Positions 5,899 through 15,091 of a stretch of 43,397 nucleotides of DNA are shown piece after piece; within the stretch, counting starts at the first letter, position 1, and each line of letters begins with the position of its first letter. The stretch spans positions 1 through 43,397 of the IMG/VR virus record IMGVR_UViG_3300028840_007688; one strand, 5' to 3'. The notes below the pieces were generated by a model. The model did no database searches. It was given only the letters and a program-made list of their open reading frames with translations, and was not told the DNA's origin. The translations under genes and the position numbers were made by a program. The stretch comes from a virus.

Positions 5899-5923
5899 TG
5901 CCGTCCTACGCTATAGTTAGAAC
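5899..5923 (+). promoter_or_regulatory. putative rightward promoter before RNA polymerase gene
   Basis: CTATAGTTAGAAC at 5911-5923 shares ATAGTKAGAAC with 2725-2735. TATAGT resembles a -10 element, but no clear -35 at normal spacing is seen. It lies 31 nt upstream of the polymerase start, back to back with the leftward box at 5873-5898. Confidence 0.47.
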
Positions 5924-5943
5924 GACACAAACCGAGGTGGAAG

Positions 5944-8900
5944 ATGATCGTAAGCCAGGAGAGATTCGCCGCTCTCCTCAGAAATCTGAAGGATCGTGTC
6001 GAGAGGATGTTCCCCATCAGTGGTGAGCGGAACACGATCTCAGTCTCCAACCTCCGGTGGGCGAACACGAGCCCCGACATGTATGGAGATCCGGAGCTTC
6101 ACAAGAAGTATAAGACCACGGGGAGGACCCTGGCCTCCAGGCTTCTTGGTGATGTCGTCATCACGGACACCAAGAACAACAAGGTTCTCGACCGGCAGTT
6201 GGGGCACCCGATCCTCTCTGTCCCGCATCTCACGAGCAAGCAGTCCTTCATCGTCGGCGGCAAGGAAGTCCAGATTGTCAACCAGATCCGGCTCAAGCCG
6301 GGGACGTACACCAGGTACACGGCCGACAACAACGTGGAGACCTTCATCAACACTGCGGGCGGCGGTTACCGAGTCCAGTTCGACCGCGTGCGGCAGGTCT
6401 TCCGCATTCGTGTGGGCCAGTCCACCTACGTCTACCTCTACCCCATCCTCAAGGCTCTGGGCGTCACCGATGTGGACCTTCGGAAGATCTGGGGCGACGA
6501 GATCCTCCAAGAGAATCGGAAGTACGACCGCCCTGCTGAGTTGGCGAAGCTCTACAAAAAGATGCGACCCTACGCCGACCAGCCGGAGGGTCAGGAAGCC
6601 TTGGCCGAGGCCATCGGAAAGTTCTTTGCCAGCAAACCGCTGGATCCGAACATCACGAAGCTGACGCTTGGGACCCGATACAGCCGCATCGAGCCCAAGG
6701 TCCTTGTGGCTTCGAGCGAGAAGGCCCTGGCTCTGGCTCGCGGAGAGGTGAAGGCCGACGACACTGAGAACCTGGCCTACAAGTCCCTGCATTCGGTGGA
6801 CGATTTCATCGTCGAGAAGCTCGAGCAGAACGTACCGACAGCCGAGAGGTCGATTCGATTCCAGATCGATCGCCGGCCGTCAGTGGTCGACGTGCTTCCA
6901 CCTTCTCTTTTTACCAAGCCCGTGCAGCGGTTCTTCACCACAAGCGAGTTCTCTCGATACAGCGACCAGAATAATCCCCTCGACATGGTGGGCGTGCAGT
7001 CCCTGGTCACGTCCATGGGCGAGGGAGGCATCTCCTCCGTACACGCGGTAAGTGACCGACTCCGTGCCCTGCACCCGAGCCACCTGGGGATCTTCGACCC
7101 TGTTCAGACGCCAGAGTCGAGCAAGATCGGCATCAATGCCCATCTCGCTCTCGGTTCCAAGAAGATCGGGAACGACATTGGGCTGACGGTGATCAACGCC
7201 AAGACGGGCGCGAGAGAGACGAAGAAAGCCTTCGACCTCGAGGACAAGGTGCTCGCGTTCAACGATGAGTTCGACACCACCAGGACGCCGCCGAAAGCGC
7301 GGAGAGATCCGGTCAAGGCCCGGTACAAAGGCGAGTTCAAGATGATCCCCGCACGTCAGGTGGATTACATCGTGGACAGCGCCTCCAAGATCCTCAGTTT
7401 CGCGGCCAATGCCGTCCCCTTCGTTCACACGAACAGCCCCAACCGGATCCTCATGGCGAGTCATCACATCACCCAGGCCGTGCCGTTGAAGGACCCGGAC
7501 GTGCCCCTCGTTCAGTCCAAGTTCGGAGCGCGGGGCTACGAGACGGCTGTTGGCGAGCGTATCGTGCCCCAGGCTCCAGTGGACGGTGTGGTGAAGCGTG
7601 TCACTTCGAAGAAGATCACGATTCAAGGGAACGATGGGCAGACGTACACCGTCCCGCTCCACGATCACTACCCGCTCAATTCGAACGCTTTCCTGAACGA
7701 GAAGGCGATTGTGAAGACGGGAGACCGTGTGCGGAAGGGTCAGCCGGTGGCCGATTCCGACTTCACGCGTAACGGCGCCTTGGCTCTCGGGAAGAGCCTT
7801 CGAACGGGATTCATGCCTTACAAGGGGTACAACTTCGAGGACGGTATCGTCGTCTCGGAGACTGCGGCCAAGAAACTCACCTCGGTGCATAAACACGAGA
7901 TGACCCTGAACCTGGACTCTACGATCAGCGTGGGGCTTCCGGTATTCCTGGCTCACTTCCCCGCTGAGGCCGAGGGGTTGGACCGGTCGAAGTACGGCCC
8001 CAACGGGATTGTGAAGACTGGCGCCGTCCTCCAGATGGGTGATGTGGCGATTCCAGCCGTGAGAAAGATAAAGGTCCACGAGGAATTCAGCTACGCCAGT
8101 TTGCACCGGTCTCTGAAGCACCAGTGGCAGGATGTGTCGGTTCGGTGGGACAGCGAATACCCGGCCGAGGTGATGAACGTGGTCAAGACGCGAACGTTGG
8201 AGGTCGGAGACAAGCTCTCTCAGAGGCACGGCGGAAAGGGCATCGTCACGATGATCCTTCCGGACAAGGAGATGTATCACGGCGAGGATGGCAAGCCCCT
8301 CGACGTCCTCTTCAATCCGTCCGGAGTCCTTGGCCGGGCCAATCCCGGGGCGTATCTCGAAGCGTCCGCGGGGAAGATCGCCGAGAAGACGGGGAAGCCG
8401 TACCTCGTCCAGAACTTCGGTGGTGTGGCAGACGCCACGGAGCACATTCGTCAGCAGCTCGAGGCCAACGGTCTCAACCGTAACAGTGCCGAACGTCTCC
8501 ACGATCCGACCACGAACAAGTACCACGACAATGTGCAGACGGGAAATCTGCACTTCGTGAAGTTGCGCCACCAGGTCTCGAAGAAGCTGAGCGCCCGTGG
8601 CCACACGACGTATACCCACGACGAATCTCCGGCACGTGAACCTCACGCCAGCCCCATGGCCATCGGGATGATGGAGCTCTACTCGCTCCTTTCTTCCGGA
8701 GGCACGGCGTTTCTGCGGGATGCGGCCACGATCAAGTCCCAGAAGAACGACGAGTTCTGGCGTGCCATCCAGCTCGGCCTCCCGACGCCGCCACCGAAGT
8801 CGCCCTTCGTGGTGAACAAGTTCATGGCTTACATGAAGGGCGCCGGGATCAACGTGAAGCAGGAGGGCAAGAAGCTCAAGGCACTCCCGCTCACTGACGA

Positions 8901-11900
8901 GGATATCCTCGACCAGAGCAACGGGGCCATCACGAGTCCTGGCGTAGTGCGGGCCAACGACTTGGCCCCCGAGCCGCGGGGCCTCTTTGATCGAGGGTTG
9001 ACAGGCGGTTTCGACGGGAACTACTGGAATCACATCGACCTCGAGGGACCCATCGCCAATCCACTCATGGATCAGGCTATCATGGGCGTTCTCAGCCAGC
9101 CCGGGCGTCCGTTCAAGCGAACGCAGTTTAACGGACTCATCAACGGCACGTTGTGGGTCACGCCGGAGGGAGAGATCACCCACGATCACGCACCTCAGAA
9201 CAAGACGGGCGGCGAAGGTCTCAAGATTCTTCTATCGAAGATCGACGTGGACGGAGAGCTGAGGAGTTTGCGGCGCCAGGTCAGCGGGTTGAAGGGGGAT
9301 CGGCGTGACGTAGCCATCAAGAAGCTCCGATATCTCCGTGCGCTCAAGGCTGTGAACCTGACGCCGGCGAAGGCGTACCTCAACTCGAAGGTGCCCGTCG
9401 TTCCGGCCAAGATGCGCCCCATCTACCCCAATCCGGACGGAACGCTGAACGTGGCGGATCCCGTACACGGCTACCGAGAGGTCCTCATGGTGAACAACCA
9501 GATCAAGGACCTCAAGAGCTTGGGTGTGGACGACAAGAACCTTGCTCCACTCCGGGCGCAGCTCTACGGTGCGGTCCGTGGGCTGGTGGGGTTGCAGGAG
9601 CCTCTGACCAGAAGCCAGAATTTCAAGGGATTCCTGGCCACCATCAAGGGACAGCAGAACAAGTACGGCCTCTTTCAAGGTCGTGTGCTGAAGCGCAGGC
9701 AGGACCTCACCGGCCGGTCCACGATCATCCCGGACCCCAAACTCGGCATCGATGAGGCGAAGATTCCCGAGGAAATGGCCTTCACCATCTACAAGCCTTT
9801 CATCGTCCAGAGGATGGGGATGCTCGGGTATCCGCCACTGAAGGCCAGGGAACTGATCGAGAAGCGAGATCCTTCAGCCCTCTCCGCACTCGAGGCCGTA
9901 GTCCGGGAGCGGCCGGTCGTGCTGAACCGAGCCCCGTCCCTCCACAAATTCAGCCTTCTCTCCTTCAAGCCCATGCTCACGAAGGGTAAGGCCATCGAGA
10001 TCAACCCTCTCGTGGTGAAGGGGTTCAACGCCGATTTCGATGGCGACGCCATGCAGGTCCACGTACCGGTGTCGGAGGATGCTCGCCGCGAGGCTACGAC
10101 AAATCTGCTCCCGAGCAACAACCTCTTCAGTCCCCGGGATAACAGCCTGATCCACTCTCCATCGATGGAAATGGTTCTCGGGGTCTACCTCATGACCACC
10201 CCGAAAGGCGCAGCGGTCACTAAGGCGAGCTCAGAGAACGAGGTTCTCCAGATGTACCGGAGCGGCCGCATCAAAGCCAATCAAGCGGTGTCAATTCACG
10301 GGAATCGGATTTGCGCAGGGCAGATCATCTTCAACCAGGCGTTCCCTGTCGGATTCAAACCGGGAAACATCTCGGTCGACAAGGGGAAGCTCATGAAGAT
10401 CATCCATGACGTTGCCAGGAAGAAGCCGGCCGTGGCCGGCCAGGTGATTTCGAAGATCAAGGATCTCGGGAACAAGTACGTGACCGAGATTGGATGGTCT
10501 TTCGACCTGGGCGATCTCTCCTTCCCGAAGAACGAGCGCGACTCCATTTTGGCCAAGGCGAAGAAGAACGCCAAGACCATGGGCTTCGCCAAGGCCTACG
10601 GGCGGGCCCAGAAGGAGATGGAGCGTGCGGTCAAGGCCAAGGTGGACAACCGGATGGTCATCGGAGGTCCACTCTCCGGGGCTTTCGGGAAGTCCAATAT
10701 GATCACCCAGATGGTCGCCTCGCCCGTGGCCGTGACAGATCACGAGGGGAAGATCATCGAGGTGCCCATCGAGAAGTCCTTCTCCGAGGGCATGGACATG
10801 GGCAGCTTCTGGGCCATGATCCCCGGCTCCCGGAAGGGCCTCATGGACCGTACGCTTTCGACGGCTGACACCGGCGCATTCGGAAAGGCGCTCATCGCCG
10901 CTACAGTGGACACGACCATCTCAGCGCGGGATTGCGGGACGACCATGGGTATCGAAATGGGCATCACGGATCCAGAAGCGCTTGACCGGGTCGTGGCCAG
11001 TGGGCCATACCGCGGGAAGATCACCGACCCGCAGCTCATCAGGAACCTCAAGGCGCGCGGCGTGAAGAAGATCAAGGTTCGGTCTCCCCTACGGTGCCAG
11101 GCCACTCGGGGCGTCTGCGCCATGTGCTTTGGTCCGTTGGAGAACGGAAACCTCCCCAACGTGGGTTACCATGTCGGAACACTCGCCGGTCAAACGATTT
11201 CGGAGCCGGCAACGCAGCTCACGATGAAGACGTTTCACACGGGCGGCGCCCTGGGCGGTGCAAGTTTGGGCTACCCCAGGCTGAAACAGATCCTTGAGAT
11301 GCCCACCAATGTGAAGGGCCGTGCCATTTTGGCACTCCAGGGCGGAAAGATCGACAGCATAGAGACTTCCGCCGCTGGCGGCTGGAACGTGAGTGTCGCG
11401 GGAATGCGACACTTCGTGCCCAAGGAGGTCGGTCTGGGCGTGAAGAAGGGTCAATCCGTTCGAGCCGGTCAGATGCTCTCGGCTGGCGGGGCTGTCAAGC
11501 CTCAGGATGTCCTCGCGGCCACCAACGACATCCACGTCGTTCAGGAGAGAATGATCGGTGACATGAGCCGGGTCTTCACCGACGCCGGCGTCCGGGTGAA
11601 GCGGAAGATCTTCGAGACTGCCATCCATCCACTCACGACACGGGCCCAAGTGGACGAGCCGGGCGATGCAGACGTGGAGTTCGGGGTGCACCGAGGCGAC
11701 GTGATCTCCGTGAACAATCTGGAGGCCATGAACAAGAAGCTGCGGAAGAAGGGAAAGCAGCCCATTGTGTTCACGCCTACGCTCTTGTCCATCAGGAAGG
11801 CTCCTCAATACGCGAACGACTTCATCGGTCAGCTCGTAGCCGAGCGGCCCCACCAGACACTCAAGGCCGCCCCGGGGCTCGGAGCCGTTTCCAACATCGG

Positions 11901-12105
11901 TCCTGGTGGCCATCCCATTGCTACGTACGCTTTCGGAAAGTACTTCAACACGAAAGTGGACCAGAACATGTCCAAGGTGGCTCTCACCCGTGAGATCGAC
12001 TCTATAATGTCCCTGATGGTCGAGCCCGAAGAGGTTGTTCATTCCGATCTCGACGGGGACGTGAGTGCGGCTCTACAGGAACTTGTGGACAAGCTCGAGG
12101 AGTGA
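5944..12105 (+). CDS. single-chain DNA-directed RNA polymerase, fused beta and beta-prime, 2053 aa
   Basis: One uninterrupted reading frame carries both large subunits of a bacterial-type RNA polymerase. Beta part, about residues 1-980: FIVGGKE in the N-lobe, the rifampicin-region DQNNPL (341-346), HPSHLG..TPESSKIG, GYNFEDG (628-634), and GDKLSQRHGGKG with Lys757 and Lys765 at the spacing of E. coli K1065/K1073. Beta-prime part, about 985-2053: LTGRS, RPVVLNRAPSLHK, the catalytic NADFDGD (1362-1368; D1364, D1366, D1368), a four-cysteine zinc site (RDCGT, then CQATRGVCAMC) and the trigger-loop region LTMKTFHTGG. The N-terminal beta-prime zinc site is absent. E. coli beta plus beta-prime total about 2750 residues, so this is a compact version. 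The ATG follows GAGGTGG. It heads the rightward block; alpha and omega are not seen. Identity is certain from motifs; autonomous activity is inferred. Confidence 0.97.
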   Translation: MIVSQERFAALLRNLKDRVERMFPISGERNTISVSNLRWANTSPDMYGDPELHKKYKTTGRTLASRLLGDVVITDTKNNKVLDRQLGHPILSVPHLTSKQSFIVGGKEVQIVNQIRLKPGTYTRYTADNNVETFINTAGGGYRVQFDRVRQVFRIRVGQSTYVYLYPILKALGVTDVDLRKIWGDEILQENRKYDRPAELAKLYKKMRPYADQPEGQEALAEAIGKFFASKPLDPNITKLTLGTRYSRIEPKVLVASSEKALALARGEVKADDTENLAYKSLHSVDDFIVEKLEQNVPTAERSIRFQIDRRPSVVDVLPPSLFTKPVQRFFTTSEFSRYSDQNNPLDMVGVQSLVTSMGEGGISSVHAVSDRLRALHPSHLGIFDPVQTPESSKIGINAHLALGSKKIGNDIGLTVINAKTGARETKKAFDLEDKVLAFNDEFDTTRTPPKARRDPVKARYKGEFKMIPARQVDYIVDSASKILSFAANAVPFVHTNSPNRILMASHHITQAVPLKDPDVPLVQSKFGARGYETAVGERIVPQAPVDGVVKRVTSKKITIQGNDGQTYTVPLHDHYPLNSNAFLNEKAIVKTGDRVRKGQPVADSDFTRNGALALGKSLRTGFMPYKGYNFEDGIVVSETAAKKLTSVHKHEMTLNLDSTISVGLPVFLAHFPAEAEGLDRSKYGPNGIVKTGAVLQMGDVAIPAVRKIKVHEEFSYASLHRSLKHQWQDVSVRWDSEYPAEVMNVVKTRTLEVGDKLSQRHGGKGIVTMILPDKEMYHGEDGKPLDVLFNPSGVLGRANPGAYLEASAGKIAEKTGKPYLVQNFGGVADATEHIRQQLEANGLNRNSAERLHDPTTNKYHDNVQTGNLHFVKLRHQVSKKLSARGHTTYTHDESPAREPHASPMAIGMMELYSLLSSGGTAFLRDAATIKSQKNDEFWRAIQLGLPTPPPKSPFVVNKFMAYMKGAGINVKQEGKKLKALPLTDEDILDQSNGAITSPGVVRANDLAPEPRGLFDRGLTGGFDGNYWNHIDLEGPIANPLMDQAIMGVLSQPGRPFKRTQFNGLINGTLWVTPEGEITHDHAPQNKTGGEGLKILLSKIDVDGELRSLRRQVSGLKGDRRDVAIKKLRYLRALKAVNLTPAKAYLNSKVPVVPAKMRPIYPNPDGTLNVADPVHGYREVLMVNNQIKDLKSLGVDDKNLAPLRAQLYGAVRGLVGLQEPLTRSQNFKGFLATIKGQQNKYGLFQGRVLKRRQDLTGRSTIIPDPKLGIDEAKIPEEMAFTIYKPFIVQRMGMLGYPPLKARELIEKRDPSALSALEAVVRERPVVLNRAPSLHKFSLLSFKPMLTKGKAIEINPLVVKGFNADFDGDAMQVHVPVSEDARREATTNLLPSNNLFSPRDNSLIHSPSMEMVLGVYLMTTPKGAAVTKASSENEVLQMYRSGRIKANQAVSIHGNRICAGQIIFNQAFPVGFKPGNISVDKGKLMKIIHDVARKKPAVAGQVISKIKDLGNKYVTEIGWSFDLGDLSFPKNERDSILAKAKKNAKTMGFAKAYGRAQKEMERAVKAKVDNRMVIGGPLSGAFGKSNMITQMVASPVAVTDHEGKIIEVPIEKSFSEGMDMGSFWAMIPGSRKGLMDRTLSTADTGAFGKALIAATVDTTISARDCGTTMGIEMGITDPEALDRVVASGPYRGKITDPQLIRNLKARGVKKIKVRSPLRCQATRGVCAMCFGPLENGNLPNVGYHVGTLAGQTISEPATQLTMKTFHTGGALGGASLGYPRLKQILEMPTNVKGRAILALQGGKIDSIETSAAGGWNVSVAGMRHFVPKEVGLGVKKGQSVRAGQMLSAGGAVKPQDVLAATNDIHVVQERMIGDMSRVFTDAGVRVKRKIFETAIHPLTTRAQVDEPGDADVEFGVHRGDVISVNNLEAMNKKLRKKGKQPIVFTPTLLSIRKAPQYANDFIGQLVAERPHQTLKAAPGLGAVSNIGPGGHPIATYAFGKYFNTKVDQNMSKVALTREIDSIMSLMVEPEEVVHSDLDGDVSAALQELVDKLEE

Positions 12106-12106
12106 G

Positions 12107-13534
12107 ATGCTGCGATCGGGACTGTTCGGCGATTCAGCGCAAGAAGCGGCGTTCAACATGGGTTTCGTGCGCACGTACGATCCCGGCGTGAACACGTACC
12201 GAATCGCTCTCGATGGGAAAAGTGAGGGGATCGCTCGCCCAATCATGAGCGGTGCCTACAAGCCGTACCCTGTCGGCACTCGGGTGGCCTGTATCAAGTT
12301 TGCCACGTCAAGCTGGCTCATTCTCGGCGAAGTTGCTTCGTCAAGGGCGCCCACGAAGGAAAGAGAATCTCCTGCGGGTGCCGTGTACCAGAAGGACCTC
12401 GAGCTTCGTAGGGCCCTCCACGACCGATACAGCATCGACATGGCTGACTTCGGGGAATATGTTATTGACCCACCGTTGGAGGGCGATGTGGTCATGCAGA
12501 ACCGGGATGATCCTCGTAGTTATCACCAGATCTACGAGAACGGTGACATCCTCTCCCTGGCCTCGAACTTCTGTTTCCGTCTTCTGAGTCGGGTGAAGAG
12601 TCTTGCGGTCACTTGGGCCAAGGATTGCTGGCAGATCTTCGCCGGATACAGCTTTAAGGTCCAGACCGACGACAAGACCAAGCAGGCCACGACCACCATC
12701 AGCATCAACAGTGATCCATCCGACGAAGCTGACCGTGACGTGGATATCGTCGCTGGCGCAGTTTCGAACGGGAACCGCCCCACCAAGAACGTCTCTGTGG
12801 AGACAAAGGGGCAGACCATCTCCGAAGGTGTGTGGGCGCTCTTGGGGACGCACGCGCTGCTCGAGGTGGATAATCAGGCCAAAGAGGTCAGACTCTCTAA
12901 GGTGGCGATTCAGGCCGGACAGGACACGTTCGGCAAGGATGCCCAGTTCCGGATGAACGAAAACCAAATCGGTCTCGTTTGGGGGGACAACAAGGTCGTT
13001 CTGAGCGACAGCATGCTTGTGCTCAAGCGGAAAGGTCGCTCGATTCTCATGGACGACAAGCGCATCTCACTCACGTGGGCCAGCGATAAGTTCATCGCTC
13101 TGACGGACAAGGGTGTTCAGATCGCTGGGATGCTCGAGATCGTGGGCGGCCAGCTAAAATTCAACAGCCAGTCGCCCATGGCGTCGTCGCTCGTGGTGGA
13201 CGGCGAAAGCATTCAGGTTCCGGAGGGCACCGACGGGGTGCCCAACCTGACGTACCAGGTGTCTGGTGACAAGCTGGACATCAGCGGAAGCGGGGAGCTG
13301 ATGGCGATCAATCTGAACACGGATCTTTCGGTCAGGGGTATGGGTCTCGTGGACGAGAGGTTCCTGACCAAGTACGATGCGGACATGAGCGCCATTAAAC
13401 TGCACACTCATCCCGTTCTCATCACGCCCGGTACGCCGCCGACGGCCCTTCAGTCAACGGACATCCAGCAGACGTTGGATCAGCCGCAGGCATCGTCGTC
13501 GAGCAAGGTACTGACTTCGAAAACGCTGTCGTAG
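12107..13534 (+). CDS. probable baseplate central spike (gpV / VgrG-like), 475 aa
   Basis: Residues about 14-80 look like the OB-fold of gpV-type spikes (GFVRTYDPGVNTYRIALDG, then a YPVGTRVACIKF strand). Residues about 215-370 are short beta strands with regular Asp/Gly turns, as in a trimeric beta-helix spike. Near the C-terminus is KLHTHPV; HxH motifs of this kind coordinate iron at spike tips in some phages. The start is ATG at 12107, one base after the polymerase stop, with GAGGAG upstream. Spike identity is a structural-pattern inference rather than a close match. It is the first virion gene and is likely co-transcribed with the polymerase. Confidence 0.62.
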   Translation: MLRSGLFGDSAQEAAFNMGFVRTYDPGVNTYRIALDGKSEGIARPIMSGAYKPYPVGTRVACIKFATSSWLILGEVASSRAPTKERESPAGAVYQKDLELRRALHDRYSIDMADFGEYVIDPPLEGDVVMQNRDDPRSYHQIYENGDILSLASNFCFRLLSRVKSLAVTWAKDCWQIFAGYSFKVQTDDKTKQATTTISINSDPSDEADRDVDIVAGAVSNGNRPTKNVSVETKGQTISEGVWALLGTHALLEVDNQAKEVRLSKVAIQAGQDTFGKDAQFRMNENQIGLVWGDNKVVLSDSMLVLKRKGRSILMDDKRISLTWASDKFIALTDKGVQIAGMLEIVGGQLKFNSQSPMASSLVVDGESIQVPEGTDGVPNLTYQVSGDKLDISGSGELMAINLNTDLSVRGMGLVDERFLTKYDADMSAIKLHTHPVLITPGTPPTALQSTDIQQTLDQPQASSSSKVLTSKTLS

Positions 13535-13543
13535 GAGCGAGTC

Positions 13544-15091
13544 ATGGAAAATCTCTTCATCACGGAGAAAGTGCTCGGCACCTTCGAGAAGGAAGCCAAC
13601 GTCAAGCTGAGCAAGAACCCGGACGAGTGGATGCAGGAGGTGGTGAAGTTCCTCCACCAGTCCTATCCGTGGCTCGCCAACGCCAAGGTCCAGGTGAACT
13701 TCAACCGGGTGGACGCGGAGAACGGTGCCGGCGTCGGGCAGATCCAGCTCGATGACAAGGTATCGATCCCTCTCGTGGTGGACAACTTCCGCCTCTCCCC
13801 ACTCGACGTTTTCTGGGTGAACGGAAGGCTCCATCCGCTCACCAAGTCGTCGCTCCAGGAGATCGTTCAGGGAACGACCCTGGGCAAGCCCGTGGAGCCC
13901 GGGGAGGGTGCCGCGAGCGACATGGCCCTCTTCTCCCGGACGCAGCCGCCCTACGATGGCCGTTACGTCTATGCGGCCAAGATCGACCTTCCCTTCGAGT
14001 CTTTCGAGAGGGAAGCCCAGCTCGCCTTCGGATCTCAGGAAGCGCTCGAGTGGGCCATGCGAAAGAACGCCTCGTTCCGCCAGGTCTTCGCCGACAATGC
14101 TCGTGCGTCGAAAGAGGCCGAGAAGACGTCGGCAGTGGCCGGCCCCAAGGCCACGGACATGCTCAAGCGCAAGGCGCTCCCGGTGAAGATCCGGAAGCCT
14201 CAGATCACGAAGGCCGGCGTCTTCAAGGTCGCCATGGGCAACGAAGACACCACGTGCATCGTGGCCGATCACATCTTCGGTCTGGACGGGAAGGTGCGAG
14301 ACGGCGTCATGGGCGTCTTCGAACTCGGCGGAGATCGGTACTACTACGCCAGCGACCCGATCTTCGGTGAAGAGGTGGCCCTCGACAAGACCGCCTCTTT
14401 CGGGAAGGACCCCAACGGGTGGGGCGCCTTCGTTCTCCAGAAGAACGGAAGCATCATCGCCACCGAGCCCGTGAAAGTGGTGGGTCGCGCAACGATGCCG
14501 GGCGGCATCGACAAGATCGCGGTGGACTCCATTTACGGCACGCGGGAGATTCACGTCTCGCCCAACATCAAGAACATCCACATGGACGACCAGGGTGGTC
14601 TCTTCATCAGCCAGGACTGGTCTTTCGTTCCCTGCTCGAAGATGGCGAAGCTCGGTTCTTACGAGCCCGTGACCATGGAGAAAGACGCCAGCGCGAAGGA
14701 ACAGCCGCGACCGGCGTTCCGAGGCTCCTACCCCAACCTCATGAAAGAGGCAGCCTTCGTTCAGCCGGTGAGCGGCAAGTGGCTGCCCCTCTCCACGGTG
14801 GACGGCCAGAAATTCGTGAAGATCGCCCTGGACGTGGACGACGACGAGGCGAAGAACACCGTCGACGCCATGCTCGGGTTGAACTTCATCACCGAGGAGA
14901 ATGCCTACAAGTTCGTGGACCAGATCGAGAAGCTCGGTCAGGCGAAGGAGGCGTGCGCGAAACTCCTCCTGGCGTCGAGGCTGGGCCTGCCCGTCTCCCA
15001 GGAGCCCCTGAAGACGGCCATGTACGCCTTGGACAACGCGGAACGTGACCTGCGGCAGTACAGCCACACCATCATGGAAAGCGAGGGTTGA
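13544..15091 (+). CDS. uncharacterised phage protein, 515 aa, probably structural
   Basis: No family recognised. It is a mixed alpha/beta protein with several Lys-x-Ala sites (FEKEAN, LDKTAS, MEKDAS) like those in neighbouring virion proteins. The N-terminal ~170 residues (FVVDNFRLSPLDVFWVNG-like, PFESFEREAQLAFG) and a beta-rich middle (DDTTCIVADHIFGLDGKV-like) suggest more than one domain; the last ~70 residues are helical. ATG at 13544 follows TAGGAGC. GC-rich third positions suggest good expression. Position between spike and terminase favours a baseplate, head or connector role. I do not see convincing portal features. Confidence 0.8.
   Translation: MENLFITEKVLGTFEKEANVKLSKNPDEWMQEVVKFLHQSYPWLANAKVQVNFNRVDAENGAGVGQIQLDDKVSIPLVVDNFRLSPLDVFWVNGRLHPLTKSSLQEIVQGTTLGKPVEPGEGAASDMALFSRTQPPYDGRYVYAAKIDLPFESFEREAQLAFGSQEALEWAMRKNASFRQVFADNARASKEAEKTSAVAGPKATDMLKRKALPVKIRKPQITKAGVFKVAMGNEDTTCIVADHIFGLDGKVRDGVMGVFELGGDRYYYASDPIFGEEVALDKTASFGKDPNGWGAFVLQKNGSIIATEPVKVVGRATMPGGIDKIAVDSIYGTREIHVSPNIKNIHMDDQGGLFISQDWSFVPCSKMAKLGSYEPVTMEKDASAKEQPRPAFRGSYPNLMKEAAFVQPVSGKWLPLSTVDGQKFVKIALDVDDDEAKNTVDAMLGLNFITEENAYKFVDQIEKLGQAKEACAKLLLASRLGLPVSQEPLKTAMYALDNAERDLRQYSHTIMESEG

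Noticed and set aside
6880-9189. Leftward 769-codon ORF inside the polymerase gene
   Set aside because: Antisense shadow of a gene with strong GC third positions; the protein has no domain and is rich in Arg/His/Val, as expected from reversed codons.
13454-15067. Leftward 537-codon ORF
   Set aside because: Antisense shadow of the rightward 515-aa gene, with no ribosome binding site or motif.
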